A stretch of DNA of 64,000 bases from assembly GCF_029168945.1 (NCBI RefSeq), contig NC_083603.1, positions 12,524,001 to 12,588,000 of the forward strand. Direction: 5' to 3'. Source of the stretch: Cannabis sativa (Eukaryota > Streptophyta > Magnoliopsida > Rosales > Cannabaceae). Shown piece by piece: positions 55,728-64,000 of this stretch (position 1 is its first letter; each line of letters starts with the position of its first letter). Made by a program: the position numbers and the translations under genes. The notes below the pieces were generated by a model. It worked only from the letters and a program-made list of their open reading frames with translations. It was not told the origin of the DNA and did no database searches.

Positions 55728-56239
55728 TGTAACACCCTAACTAGCATAGGCGTGTTACATGATTTTTAAACGTACTGTGCAGCTCGTTGCTAATCAACGA
55801 GATTTATGGAAATCGTGATTAATTAAAATTTTTGCTTATTTAATTAAATACTTATAACATTTCATATAAAATACTTTGGGATCCCATTTACAAAATACTT
55901 TACAAAAAGTTTACTGTTCATTACAAAATACTTGTCGCCAAGCGACTAACTACAAAAGCCCTGATGTCCCGAGGATCGTACGCTCCAGGCCTAACCGCCC
56001 TGACATGTACAACCTTCATCTGCTCGTCCTCACGGTTCCTCAGCTTTGACCTTGCCCTTACCTACACATAAACATAGCACTGTGAGTCGACAGACTCAGT
56101 AAGAAAAGCATAAATCATAAAACATACATATATTCCGGGTTATGATCAGACGCCCATACCCCTGACCACAACCCTAATCCCCGTGTCCCACACGGTACTG
56201 AGTCTCGAACGTTCGTACGACGGTACTTTTGACAGAGTA

Positions 56240-56460
56240 ACATCCTATACTCGGAACGCTAGTCATACTCTAGCCGCTAGTCATACTCTAGCCTTACGGA
56301 TGTGTTACAGTATCAGCCTATACTCGGTACGCTAGTCATACTCTAGCCTTACCGATGTGATACAGTCAAACAGTACAGTACCATCAACCATAATATCAGC
56401 CTATACTCGGTACGCTAGTCATACTCTAGCCGTACCGATGTGATACTGTCGGATGGTACG
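56240..56460. repeat. three-unit stem-loop array in the solo LTR
   Basis: Units begin 'cctatactcgg(t/a)acgctagt' near 56247, 56319 and 56399. The first has an extra 18-bp copy of 'cgctagtcatactctagc'. Inner arms CTAG and outer arms CGGTACG...CGTACCG can pair within each unit. Confidence 0.6.
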
Positions 56461-56774
56461 AAGCCAACATACATATCTAATGTAATCTAACAGGCTTCCT
56501 AACATGCATGCTAAACATGTAAATACATATGCATACTGTTATACTAATCTTACCTCGATTCCGAATTCAGGTGTGCCGGTCAACCTGAGTGGAACGAACT
56601 GCTCGGTGAATTACAGGCTCCTAAACCATAATAATCACAACACTGATAAGTGACACGCTAAATCACTTCCCGGGGACTTAAACTAGAAACTAAAAGTTTC
56701 CCTATCGATAAAAAGCATGGCAATACCCTAAACAACACAAAAATGGGAAGAACTAGGGTTCCCAATTTTTCCCC

Positions 56775-56882
56775 AACCGGCAGACCGGTTCTACAACCGG
56801 AATTCCGGTTCTGGGAGGAACCCAGAACACCAACCGGAATTCTAGTTCCTACGGGCCATACTGAACCGGAATTCCGGTTCAG
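56775..56882. promoter_or_regulatory. cluster of AACCGG-N4-CCGGTT palindromes
   Basis: There are four sites in 108 bp: 56775-56790 (centre CAGA), 56795-56810 (centre AATT, perfect), about 56832-56848 (degraded right arm) and 56861-56882 (centre AATT, perfect 22-bp palindrome). Spacing is irregular. It corresponds to 42223-42310 in GYP2. Confidence 0.55.
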
Positions 56883-58002
56883 TGCCAGAAATCTTACAAA
56901 TTTCATTTCTTAATCAAAACAACCCCAAACTTCATGCAACCTTCCAGACCTACTCTAAATACCCCAAATAACATAACCCAAGCAATAAAACCAAGCTTCA
57001 TACACAGAAATGCATTTCACCATTAAAGGTTCAAGATTGAGTTCAAAAACTTAAAACTTGACTAACCCCTCAAATAGCCACTAAATCAAGCATAAATCAA
57101 CTTATTCCAACATAATTTAACTCTAGAAAATACAATTAAACAATAATAACAACTACAACAACAAAATTCATCATTTTACCTTGAAAACCATAGTTTTGGG
57201 TTCAAAACTCCACACTTAGTTAAAATCAACAAACACCAACAAAATCTTGCTTGAATCAACATATTAAAACATAATTAAGCTTCAGAAATCACTAACAAAC
57301 CCAAACAACAACCACGGCCACAAATTCTCAAGCATGCAATAATCATCTTTTTCTTAAAATTCAAGAAAGCAAAGAGGAAGCTACAAAGATCTTACCAACA
57401 ACTAGAGATCACTAATTCTTGTTAAAACCAGCTTGAATTACCAAGGAAAACACCACCTCCTTGCTGCTCAAAGAGAGGCCGAAAGAGAGAGAGAGAGCTT
57501 GAGAGAAAAATTTGGATTTTGTTTCTTTTCTATTTTTTCCAATTTTGAATAAATGATAAAATGCATAACCTTTCCTTTATTTCAGCTAAGATAAATCAAA
57601 TAAATCAAATAATTCCATCATACTAAGTCCACTAAAGGACAAAAGCTTATGGGGCAAAATGACTATTTTGCCCCTCCCACACTAAAAGGATTAAAAAGGC
57701 ACTTAAGGGTATTTTTGAGAAACTCTAAATTTCCGACTAATCTGGACATTCCTAATGTCTAAATAAACTGCCCCGCTATATAAAAATACTAAATTGTGAT
57801 TCTAGTGAGCCATACACCGTGTTCCATGTTGACGGACACCGAAAATGTAAAATTATAAAATTTCACTATATGACATAAAAAAGCATTTAGAATTCAAAAA
57901 TAACAACATAAATAATTATTTGAATATCTATAAATAATTTTCATAATCAAACCTTAAATATCTGCTAATTTCCAAATTAAACTAAGCGGTCTTTATATCT
58001 CT

Positions 58003-58672
58003 TGTCCAACGTTTTTATCCCATTAAACACAAATTAATGTGTTGGTAACAACCATGTGATGAAAGAATTTGATTTTTAAATATGATCCTCAAAACACTAT
58101 AAATAGAGGTCTTTGGTTCACTTGTAGACAACAACAATTTTCTATCTTCTAAACACTAAGCTAGAAAATATTGAGAGGCTTGTTTTTTCCCAAAAGCATT
58201 TCCATTCTATTCCCTAAGTGTTTTTTATAGGGGAAATAAGCTTTTTGGACAAATGTGTTTAAACCTTGTTCAAGCCTTTGGTGATCCCCCATTGCTTACT
58301 AGAGTTCTTCTTCATCTTCTTTTTCCTATTGGTTTTCTGTCTTTTCTTCGCTTTATTATATATACATATATTATATATCTTCTATATACACTAATATATA
58401 TACTCTATATATCTACTATATATCATTCATATATATCTCTTTATTATATATATATTTTCTCTTATTGCTTTTACATTTATGTTTATATTTTGCTTTGAGT
58501 TGTAACTTTGTCTTTATTATTTCTTTCTCTTTATTTGTATATTGTGCTTTGGGATTGTAACTTTTATTTAATCTATAGTCCTTGTAATTTTGTTGCATAG
58601 AGTTGTAAATTTCTTGGTATCTTTATTCATCTTATTGTTATTCTTCTATTGATATCTCATATTTTCCTAACA
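58003..58672 (+). repeat. COP2 right LTR, last part
   Basis: It continues from 55727 after the solo LTR and includes the segment missing from the left LTR (58241-58395). TATA box CTATAAATAG at 58097-58106. Ends CCTAACA next to the ATAAA duplication. Confidence 0.9.
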
Positions 58673-58677
58673 ATAAA

Positions 58678-59202
58678 TGCTTAACCAACTATTAATTTTG
58701 AGAAAATCGAGTTTATATAGTGTTTGGGAGAAAACTAGCTGTTTTTGGCCGTTGGGCACGAAAACCTATGAAACTTTGTGCATATTCAATCATTTGGTTG
58801 GAAATGAAAAGCGTGAACCGGCTTATAGCTCCTAGCTTGTGTATCCAATTTCAAATATTCTAATTGCATTCTCTTAGTTAAATGATATGTGATTTTAAAT
58901 ATTAGTCTATAAAATTTAGATATTAGTTTTGTGAAATAACTTGTCGCACAAGTTAGTGTACCGAATTTCGTTCTTAGAATTTTTAATTGTAGACTTGTAA
59001 ATCACTATACAAGTTACCTTATCACAAGTTGTGTCATTTGCTCGCTTATTTTGTTCGAATCTCAAGTGTCTTTGTACTATGTAGATCTCGTACGCTTTAT
59101 TATCTGAATAGGTGTAGATTGAGAGTCCACTAGGGATACTACTCTGATATATACCATGATAAAAATCGTAGGGTTTTATTTCAAAACCAATCAATAATGA
59201 AT
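58678..59202. other. old repeat after COP2; unassigned minus-strand ORF at 58916-59296
   Basis: Continuation of the repeat at 40060-40704. A 126-codon minus-strand frame (58916-59296) is the longest open stretch here. I recognise no domain, signal peptide or homologue in it, and it runs into the CACTA-like left end, so it is probably fortuitous. Confidence 0.3.
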
Positions 59203-59357
59203 GGACGCTACTAAAAAAAAGTGGATTTCCTGATCGTTTTAAGTAGTCAGCTAATGTATTATCGTCGGTCTCTATAATCGTTGCATATTCGATCATCGTA
59301 AAATTGGGTAGAATAGGTGACGAGTTTTTACAGTGGACAAAAAACTTTATCGACGAT

Positions 59358-59625
59358 CAGGGCCGGCCCTATGTTGATTTGGGCCTTAGACAAAAATAAA
59401 AATTGGGCCCAGTGAAAAAGTGAGGCTATTGGAATTTGAACTCTCAACCTCTTAGTTGTTAAATTAATCAAATTACCACTAGGCTACAACACATATTTAG
59501 CATTTAAAGTATTATTATTTATTTTATTACTATCTATATTTTAAATTTTTTTTTCGAAATGGGCCCCTGAGCGGTGGGGGGCCTAAGGCAGCCACCTCCT
59601 TCGTCTTAGCTCAGGGCCAGGCCTG
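59358..59625 (+). mobile_element. hAT-type MITE nested in the CACTA-like element
   Basis: The 268-bp insertion has a perfect 8-bp duplication TCGACGAT (59350-59357 and 59626-59633). Its terminal inverted repeats are CAGGGCCGGCCCTA and, inverted at the right, CAGGCCTGGCCCTG. Eight-base duplications and CAGGG ends are hAT hallmarks. No coding capacity. It carries a tRNA-like pol III promoter on its minus strand (next entry). Confidence 0.85.
59431..59490 (-). ncRNA. tRNA-like A/B-box segment inside the hAT MITE
   Basis: On the minus strand, TAGCCTAGTGG fits the A-box consensus (TRGCNNAGTGG). After 33 bases comes AGTTCAAATTCC, a good B box (GGTTCRANTCC-like). The spacing equals that in tRNA genes, but no acceptor stem closes, so it is not a functional tRNA. 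It may derive from a tRNA or SINE and could still recruit TFIIIC. Confidence 0.5.
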
Positions 59626-60430
59626 TCGACGATTTAAAATTATCATCAATAGTGAAAACTATACTCGACACTTTTGCGAACCAGATGCAAAACTAGAAAT
59701 CCTACACATCTCAAATCAAAAATAGTCACAATAATAAAATCATACACATTTCAAATCAAAGAACAACACAATAGATAAATACAAATGAAAGACAAGAGAG
59801 ATTATTCGAGAATGATATTTACGAATGATGATTGCGCTAATAGTTAGAGGCAGCACCGAGATGATGGTGCGACTAGTAGTTGTACCAACTACTGAAGTGG
59901 TGCAACTGGAAGGCGTTGTTGACTGCCGAGGTGGTGCGATTAGAGATGATGCCGAGATGGACCAGCTAGTGTGAGTGATGGTGGCTCCGTCTATCTGGGA
60001 GTTGTTGCTGTGCTCCGTCGGAGGAGAGGGATGAGAGAGAGCGAACGAGCGAGAGAGAGAGAAAGATAATTTGAAATAAAAAATTAACGAGATAGATATC
60101 TAATTTAGGGGGCTTATAAAAAATTGGGTGGAATTTTTTATTGAGTATCTTTTATGGTTTAAAAGAGTCACATATTTTTAATTGTAATGGTTTTTAAAAA
60201 ATTGCTATTTTTAAATCGAGATATTATGTTTTTTATAGTAGTAGAAGTAACATATATTCTTATAAGTGACTCATAATTTTTATATTTAATCAATATTGGG
60301 ACATTGTTGTCCAAAACTCTTGATATATCAATTTGTTGTTCTTTGTGATTTGCTCTATTTTTTTGGGAATAATTTGCTATTTTAACTTATCCATTAGCAT
60401 TAATTAATAATTATAATGGATTTTGTCCTT

Positions 60431-60682
60431 ATTATTATTATTATTATTATTATTGGGACATGATTTTGTCCCGTGATGTACTTTCACGGAATGCATTCCG
60501 TAGTACATTAGATGAGTCTCAGGGTACATTAAATGAGTGTCAGGGTACGTTTCTACTTTTTAACCCTAATTACCCCTAGATCAATCTCAGCCGTCAGATC
60601 AAATAACTCCCTCATCTGACGGCTGTCGTACATCACGGAATGCATTCCGTGAAAGTACAATCACGGGACAAAATCATATCCC

Positions 60683-60716
<34 letters not shown>
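60431..60716. repeat. ATT microsatellite split by a MITE
   Basis: (ATT)8 at about 60431-60454 and (ATT)11 at about 60683-60716 flank the MITE at 60455-60682. The arrays run in the same phase, consistent with insertion into one microsatellite. Confidence 0.7.
60455..60682. mobile_element. 228-bp MITE with ~60-bp terminal inverted repeats
   Basis: It starts GGGACATGATTTTGTCCCGT and ends with its near-perfect inverse, with arms of about 55-60 bp. Each arm contains the palindrome ACGGAATGCATTCCGT. An inner inverted repeat CAGCCGTCAGAT...ATCTGACGGCTG adds a second hairpin. The superfamily is uncertain because the flanking ATT repeat hides the target duplication; GGG ends hint at Mutator-like. Confidence 0.7.
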
Positions 60717-61011
60717 TTGGGGGGTGAATGAATGTCTTACTCTCAAATTATATATATACTTCAAACAACACAACAACTAACAAAGCAACACATAATGTTA
60801 AACTTCAATATTTTCTGTAACCGAAAAATCTATGATTCGAGAATAAAATCAACATAATCAAACATTTTTTTTTTTTTGGAAGTACACGTCGTTACTCAAG
60901 TCTAATAACTCTTGTAACCACTCTTACATATTTAAATGTTTTTTTTTTATATTTACCCTTTAAAATAATTTTTTATTTTTACATTTTTATAAAATTATAC
61001 ATAAAAATCCG

Positions 61012-61504
61012 GGTGGTAAATCAAACTGCATATGAGATTTTTTTAATTTCTCAAACTGTTATCGCACCTCGAGATCTTAAAATCATAAAAACTACACCGT
61101 AAAACTGCAGTGTGGCACGGTACGATTTGAGCAGTTTATATTATATTATTATTATCAAACATTATACTAAAAATTTAAAGATCAATCGATCGATAAAGTT
61201 TTAACAATACAAAAAAATCTTATTAAAGTTTTCACCTAATAACATACATGCTAATTATTAAATCATTATATTAATTTGTCTCTAAAAAAATAATATAATA
61301 TATACATATATTTCTTATTATATGAAAAAAAAATAAAAATAATATTGTAAAAATTGGTAACTTTTGTAATATTATAGTGCGGTGCGGTTTGAACCGTAAA
61401 TTAAATTTAAAACTCCAAAACGCACTGCAAAAAATTTCAAATCGCATTTTTATGCGGTGCGGTGCGGGTGGTTTGTGCGGTGTGAGCGGTTTGATGAACA
61501 CCCC
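61012..61504. mobile_element. hAT-like non-autonomous repeat
   Basis: The right part (61375-61504) has 'gcggtgcggtttgaaccgt', 'atgcggtgcggtgcgg' and ends 'gcggtttgatgaacacccct'. The left edge 'gggtggtaaatcaaactgca' is a plausible degraded inverse. Repeats of this kind with GGGTGTTCATCAAACCGC ends are frequent in plants. No clear target duplication, so the limits are approximate. Confidence 0.45.
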
Positions 61505-62425
61505 TAACCAACAAAGTAATTCTAACTGTAATGGAAATTCACATAGCAACCTACATCGAAGCCATCAGAGTAACTCAAACCGTAAATTTATAAAAAAAAA
61601 AAAAAAAAAAAAAAAAATTGGATAAATGTTGATGGGTATCTTAGAGTATCTCTAATATAAAGGTGTTAAAAATCTCTATATCATCCACAAATATAATATT
61701 TTATTGTATCTTTCTTCCACATTATTTTCACACTCTCGATTCTAAAAATACTCCAATAAATAATATATCGTTATTGATACAAATCAATATTAAGTCCCAC
61801 ACAATTTGATTTAATAAATAATATAAGAAATAATTAACCAACCATAACACACCACATTTATATACCTTAGACATTATAAAATATCTAATAACAATGCTCT
61901 TCTAATTGAATTATGAACACAAAATGTCAATATTTTCAGGAATTATTACAGGAAATTAAGTTTTTATACTTAATTTATTAATTGAATTCAAAAAATTTCT
62001 CAATTTTACATTACATAGACTAAGGTAATTATTTGGTTGAAAGAAATAAATAATAAAAAAAATGTCATTCCTAAGATATGGTTTGAGAATTTGTAAATAG
62101 ATTTGTCTAGTTTTTCATAAGCAATGATATAGGATGTAAAGAATGTTCTGAGCAACACAACTTCTCCGATTTATTAAAAAAATGTCATTCGACAAAAAAA
62201 TAAGATAAAAAAAGTTGATTTTTTTATATTTGTATATAAATATATTTTTGACATAGTATAAGAAAGATATATTTTGATATATCTTTTTTTAATTAAGTAG
62301 CTAAATTAAATATAGAAATTCAAAATTTTCTTTTATTATTCGCTATTGATTAAAATTTAATGATCTAATATGTTTAAATTAATATTTATTGTTAATTTTT
62401 TTTAGTAAATATCAATAGATAATAC
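61505..62425. other. AT-rich spacer with a long A-run
   Basis: No gene seen. An A-run of ~28 bases at about 61591-61618 could mark the 3' end of a retroposed copy, but no matching coding or SINE body is recognised upstream. Confidence 0.4.
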
Positions 62426-64000
62426 TGTTGACCGAGGTTTTCGGCAACCAATAAATAATAAGAGTTTAGAGAGTTGTAAGAAATTAAGAGAGAGATTTTT
62501 ACGTGGTTGGGGCGTTAATGAGCCTTAGTCCACGAGTCTGTGTATTTATGATTGTATTTAATACAGAGAATGTTCTTGGTGAGTATTTACTCTTCTTGCA
62601 CTTATGCAACCCAGAATTCTCGACCCCCATTAATGAGCTTTGAGGGGGTATTTATAGTATTTTCGTGGGGTGATCCCCAGAATTATAGTACATGTGTTTC
62701 TGTAACTATCAATAAAGTTGTGTATTCCCAATGAATATACCATGGGTAATGCATGGTCAAATCCCTAGGTGCTGTAGGGATTTTATGAGGGCTGTCCTTA
62801 TTCCCTTTTGACCGATATGATTCGTCACAGAGTAGCCGTCATTAGACTTTAGTGGTCATAGTCTTGTAGGTGCAGATCGGGGGTGTGTCGTCAGACTTTA
62901 TTGTGTGTGGCAGTTCCAACACGCTTCCTCCCATGAAGCATTAAATGCGAGATGACTGCTCAGAGGAAGCCTGACACCTCCCGGAGATGCTTTGATGCCA
63001 TCTTGATCTCCGAGAGCATATAAAACCTTGCATGCCTTCTCCGGGAGGCATATCCAAGATAATGCCTTTCTTTACAATGACTTGGCTATTAATTTAAGTT
63101 CTAAAACCTTTGTGTCCACGTGTCCTTGTCTGGTTGGTCCACGTACATTGGGCAAAATTAGGGGCAACATTTATCCCCAAGCATTGTTTAATTGTGAAAT
63201 GAACAAGGCTTGTTCAGATGCCTCAGGTTGGCTCGTCGGTTTCCTGGCACGTGCTTCGGGCGCGTGAAGGTGTATTTAATGATCACCATTACTGCAGCGA
63301 TTCAATTTTTGCAGGCGTCGATTCGTTTCTTGTCCATTAATTGATACGGCGCATTAATGGGTGTCAGACGGACACTCAAGCGTTTCCACCGTCTCGATGA
63401 CAAACCAATTCAGCCGTTGGATCCTGGGAATTCGAATCGTGTGCCTTCCCAACCGCACGATTGGTAGATGATCGCGCCTGTTCCACATGCACCTTGGCCT
63501 ATAAAAGCCACCATTCTCACTTCATTTGGTTACTTTCAGACTTTCACCAAATTTTTCCAAGTTTTCCAGAGAGAAAGAAACCCTCGAACCAGAAAACCCT
63601 CAAACACCATAGATTTCTTACTGACCTTCCTTCGCCATTGTCAGTCAACTTTTGATCGTCGATCAACAACAACGCCCAGTTCTCAAGCTTTATGTAAGTT
63701 CTTCGCATCTCGTACTTTATTGTTTGTGCGTACTGCATGCTTTACTGTTCATCTGCTTTTTCTGGGTTTGATGTTTGAATTTTCTGGGAATTTTCGTTTT
63801 GAGTTTCTGTTTAATACGTTAGATTCCTCTTTTCTGGTGTTCGAGTTACTTTTATTCTGCGTATTATTTTTTCAAGGACCCATCTTTTCTTTACGTAATG
63901 ACCTTCAAGGGTTTAGAGAGGACTTTGTCTTTCTCGATTTTTACCCTTTTTTCCTTTTCTTTGCTTGTTTGTAATGTCACCATCTGTGGGATTCTTGCAC
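62426..64000 (+). repeat. probable gypsy-type LTR with promoter, cut by the window edge
   Basis: It begins TGTTGACCGAGGTTTTCGGC, a start resembling Tat-like plant LTRs. It has G/C-richer text with 'tccccaagcattg' and 'cagccgttggatcctgg' phrases, then a TATA box (63498-63509) followed by a C/A-rich, ATG-poor leader. No reading frame has recognisable domains; open frames at 63468-63974 are T-rich leader. An internal boundary at GGGGCAACA (63169) is an alternative LTR end. A cellular promoter cannot be excluded. Confidence 0.45.
63498..63509 (+). promoter_or_regulatory. TATA box
   Basis: CCTATAAAAGCC, a near-ideal plant TATA element, lies ~30 bases before pyrimidine-rich text ('cattctcacttcatt') suited to a transcription start, then 'gagagaaagaaaccct' leader sequence. 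Confidence 0.55.

Larger units (their letters stand above)
55728..57997 (-). repeat. solo LTR of the GYP2 family in the COP2 right LTR
   Basis: Read on the minus strand it aligns with 48199-50361 throughout, 2270 bp, with a perfect TCTCT duplication (55723-55727 and 57998-58002). Its plus-strand right end is TTATA, where TTACA is expected, so the terminal CA has become TA. It carries three hairpin repeat units (56240-56460) and the best-preserved palindrome cluster (56775-56882). Orientation is opposite to GYP2. Confidence 0.9.
40710..58672 (+). mobile_element. COP2: Ty1/copia element carrying nested gypsy insertions
   Basis: It starts TGTTATATATTTG and ends CCTAACA with a perfect ATAAA duplication (40705-40709 and 58673-58677). 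Without its two nested insertions it is about 6.75 kb, with LTRs of about 1.15 kb. Sense is plus: left LTR, gag (50664 on), protease-integrase, RT, RNase H, PPT (about 55240-55248), right LTR. The coding region has several frameshifts and stops and a lost integrase catalytic residue, so it is inactive. I did not recognise a standard initiator-tRNA-Met PBS after the left LTR; the bases are ATCAAAAAGCTT. Confidence 0.9.
59206..60243 (+). mobile_element. non-autonomous CACTA-like element
   Basis: The left end is CGCTACTAAAAAAAA and the right end, inverted, is TACTACTATAAAAAA; both are one change from CACTACTAWAAAAA-type ends. Possible 3-bp duplication GGA/GAA is imperfect. Inside are repeated ATCGTCG/CGACGAT-type motifs near both ends (about 59262, 59350 and 59626), as in plant CACTA subterminal regions. 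A central block (59840-60060) is GC-richer with repeated 'gatgrtgcgac' phrases and a GA microsatellite, possibly captured DNA. No transposase is seen. Confidence 0.4.

Noticed and set aside
58916..59296. 126-codon minus-strand ORF as a host gene
   Set aside because: No domain, no recognisable homology, no promoter or intron context, and it overlaps the edge of a CACTA-like element; AT-rich DNA of this size yields such ORFs by chance.
59431..59490. A functional tRNA gene
   Set aside because: A and B boxes fit, but no acceptor stem, anticodon stem or discriminator can be closed around them.
61588..61618. Poly-A tail of a SINE or processed pseudogene
   Set aside because: No A/B boxes, exon-like sequence or flanking direct repeat could be tied to the A-run.

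Overview
The window looks like intergenic chromatin of a large-genome flowering plant, most likely a dicot. It is AT-rich and packed with nested LTR retrotransposons, a plant-type LINE, a Pack-MULE and several small DNA transposons. No complete cellular gene, tRNA/rRNA gene, CRISPR array or bacterial-type operon is visible. The only host-gene sequence I can support is a short exon-intron-exon piece carried by a Mutator-like element; it resembles an ARMC6-like armadillo protein. Species is not established.

Layout. (1) 1-1753 plus 15384-15944: an old Ty3/gypsy-type LTR region (GYP0). It includes four diverged ~190-bp tandem units and is split by COP1. (2) COP1, 1754-15383: a degenerate Ty1/copia-type element on the minus strand with a GGTTA target duplication. 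It is itself split by a nearly full-length LINE (6806-12421, minus; ~16-bp duplication). (3) 15945-17450: a partial LTR of the COP1 family. (4) 17451-17972 and 27157-27369: an older repeat split by GYP1, 17973-27156, a Tekay/Del-like chromovirus on the minus strand (TCCTT duplication) whose gag-pol frame has one stop codon. (5) 27370-35931: relic LTRs, a Pack-MULE (31879-33425, 9-bp duplication), a 5'-truncated LINE tail (33944-34432) and CACTA-like debris. (6) 35932-37820: a solo LTR of the COP1 family (CCTTT duplication). (7) COP2, 40710-58672: a second Ty1/copia element on the plus strand (ATAAA duplication). Both of its LTRs were hit by one Tekay-like family: GYP2 (41426-50361, plus) in the left LTR and a solo LTR (55728-57997, opposite orientation, TCTCT duplication) in the right. 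(8) 58673-64000: a CACTA-like element holding an hAT-type MITE with a tRNA-like pol III promoter, a long-TIR MITE in an ATT microsatellite, a second hAT-like repeat, and a promoter-bearing LTR that runs off the right edge.

How the parts relate. The genes belong to mobile elements, not to a cellular pathway. LTRs supply promoter and terminator, PBS and PPT prime reverse transcription, gag makes the particle, and pol supplies protease, reverse transcriptase, RNase H and integrase. All copies show damage: 17 nonsense codons without a frameshift in GYP2, one stop plus a scrambled integrase zinc finger in GYP1, several frameshifts and a lost catalytic aspartate in COP2, and stops and frameshifts in the LINE. 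Most nonsense codons in the gypsy elements are C-to-T or G-to-A changes, as expected for decay of methylated, silenced DNA.

The least explained signals are the clusters of AACCGG-N4-CCGGTT palindromes and the tandem hairpin arrays at similar places in two different Tekay-type LTR families, the captured gene piece in the Pack-MULE, and the pol III-like promoter inside the hAT MITE.
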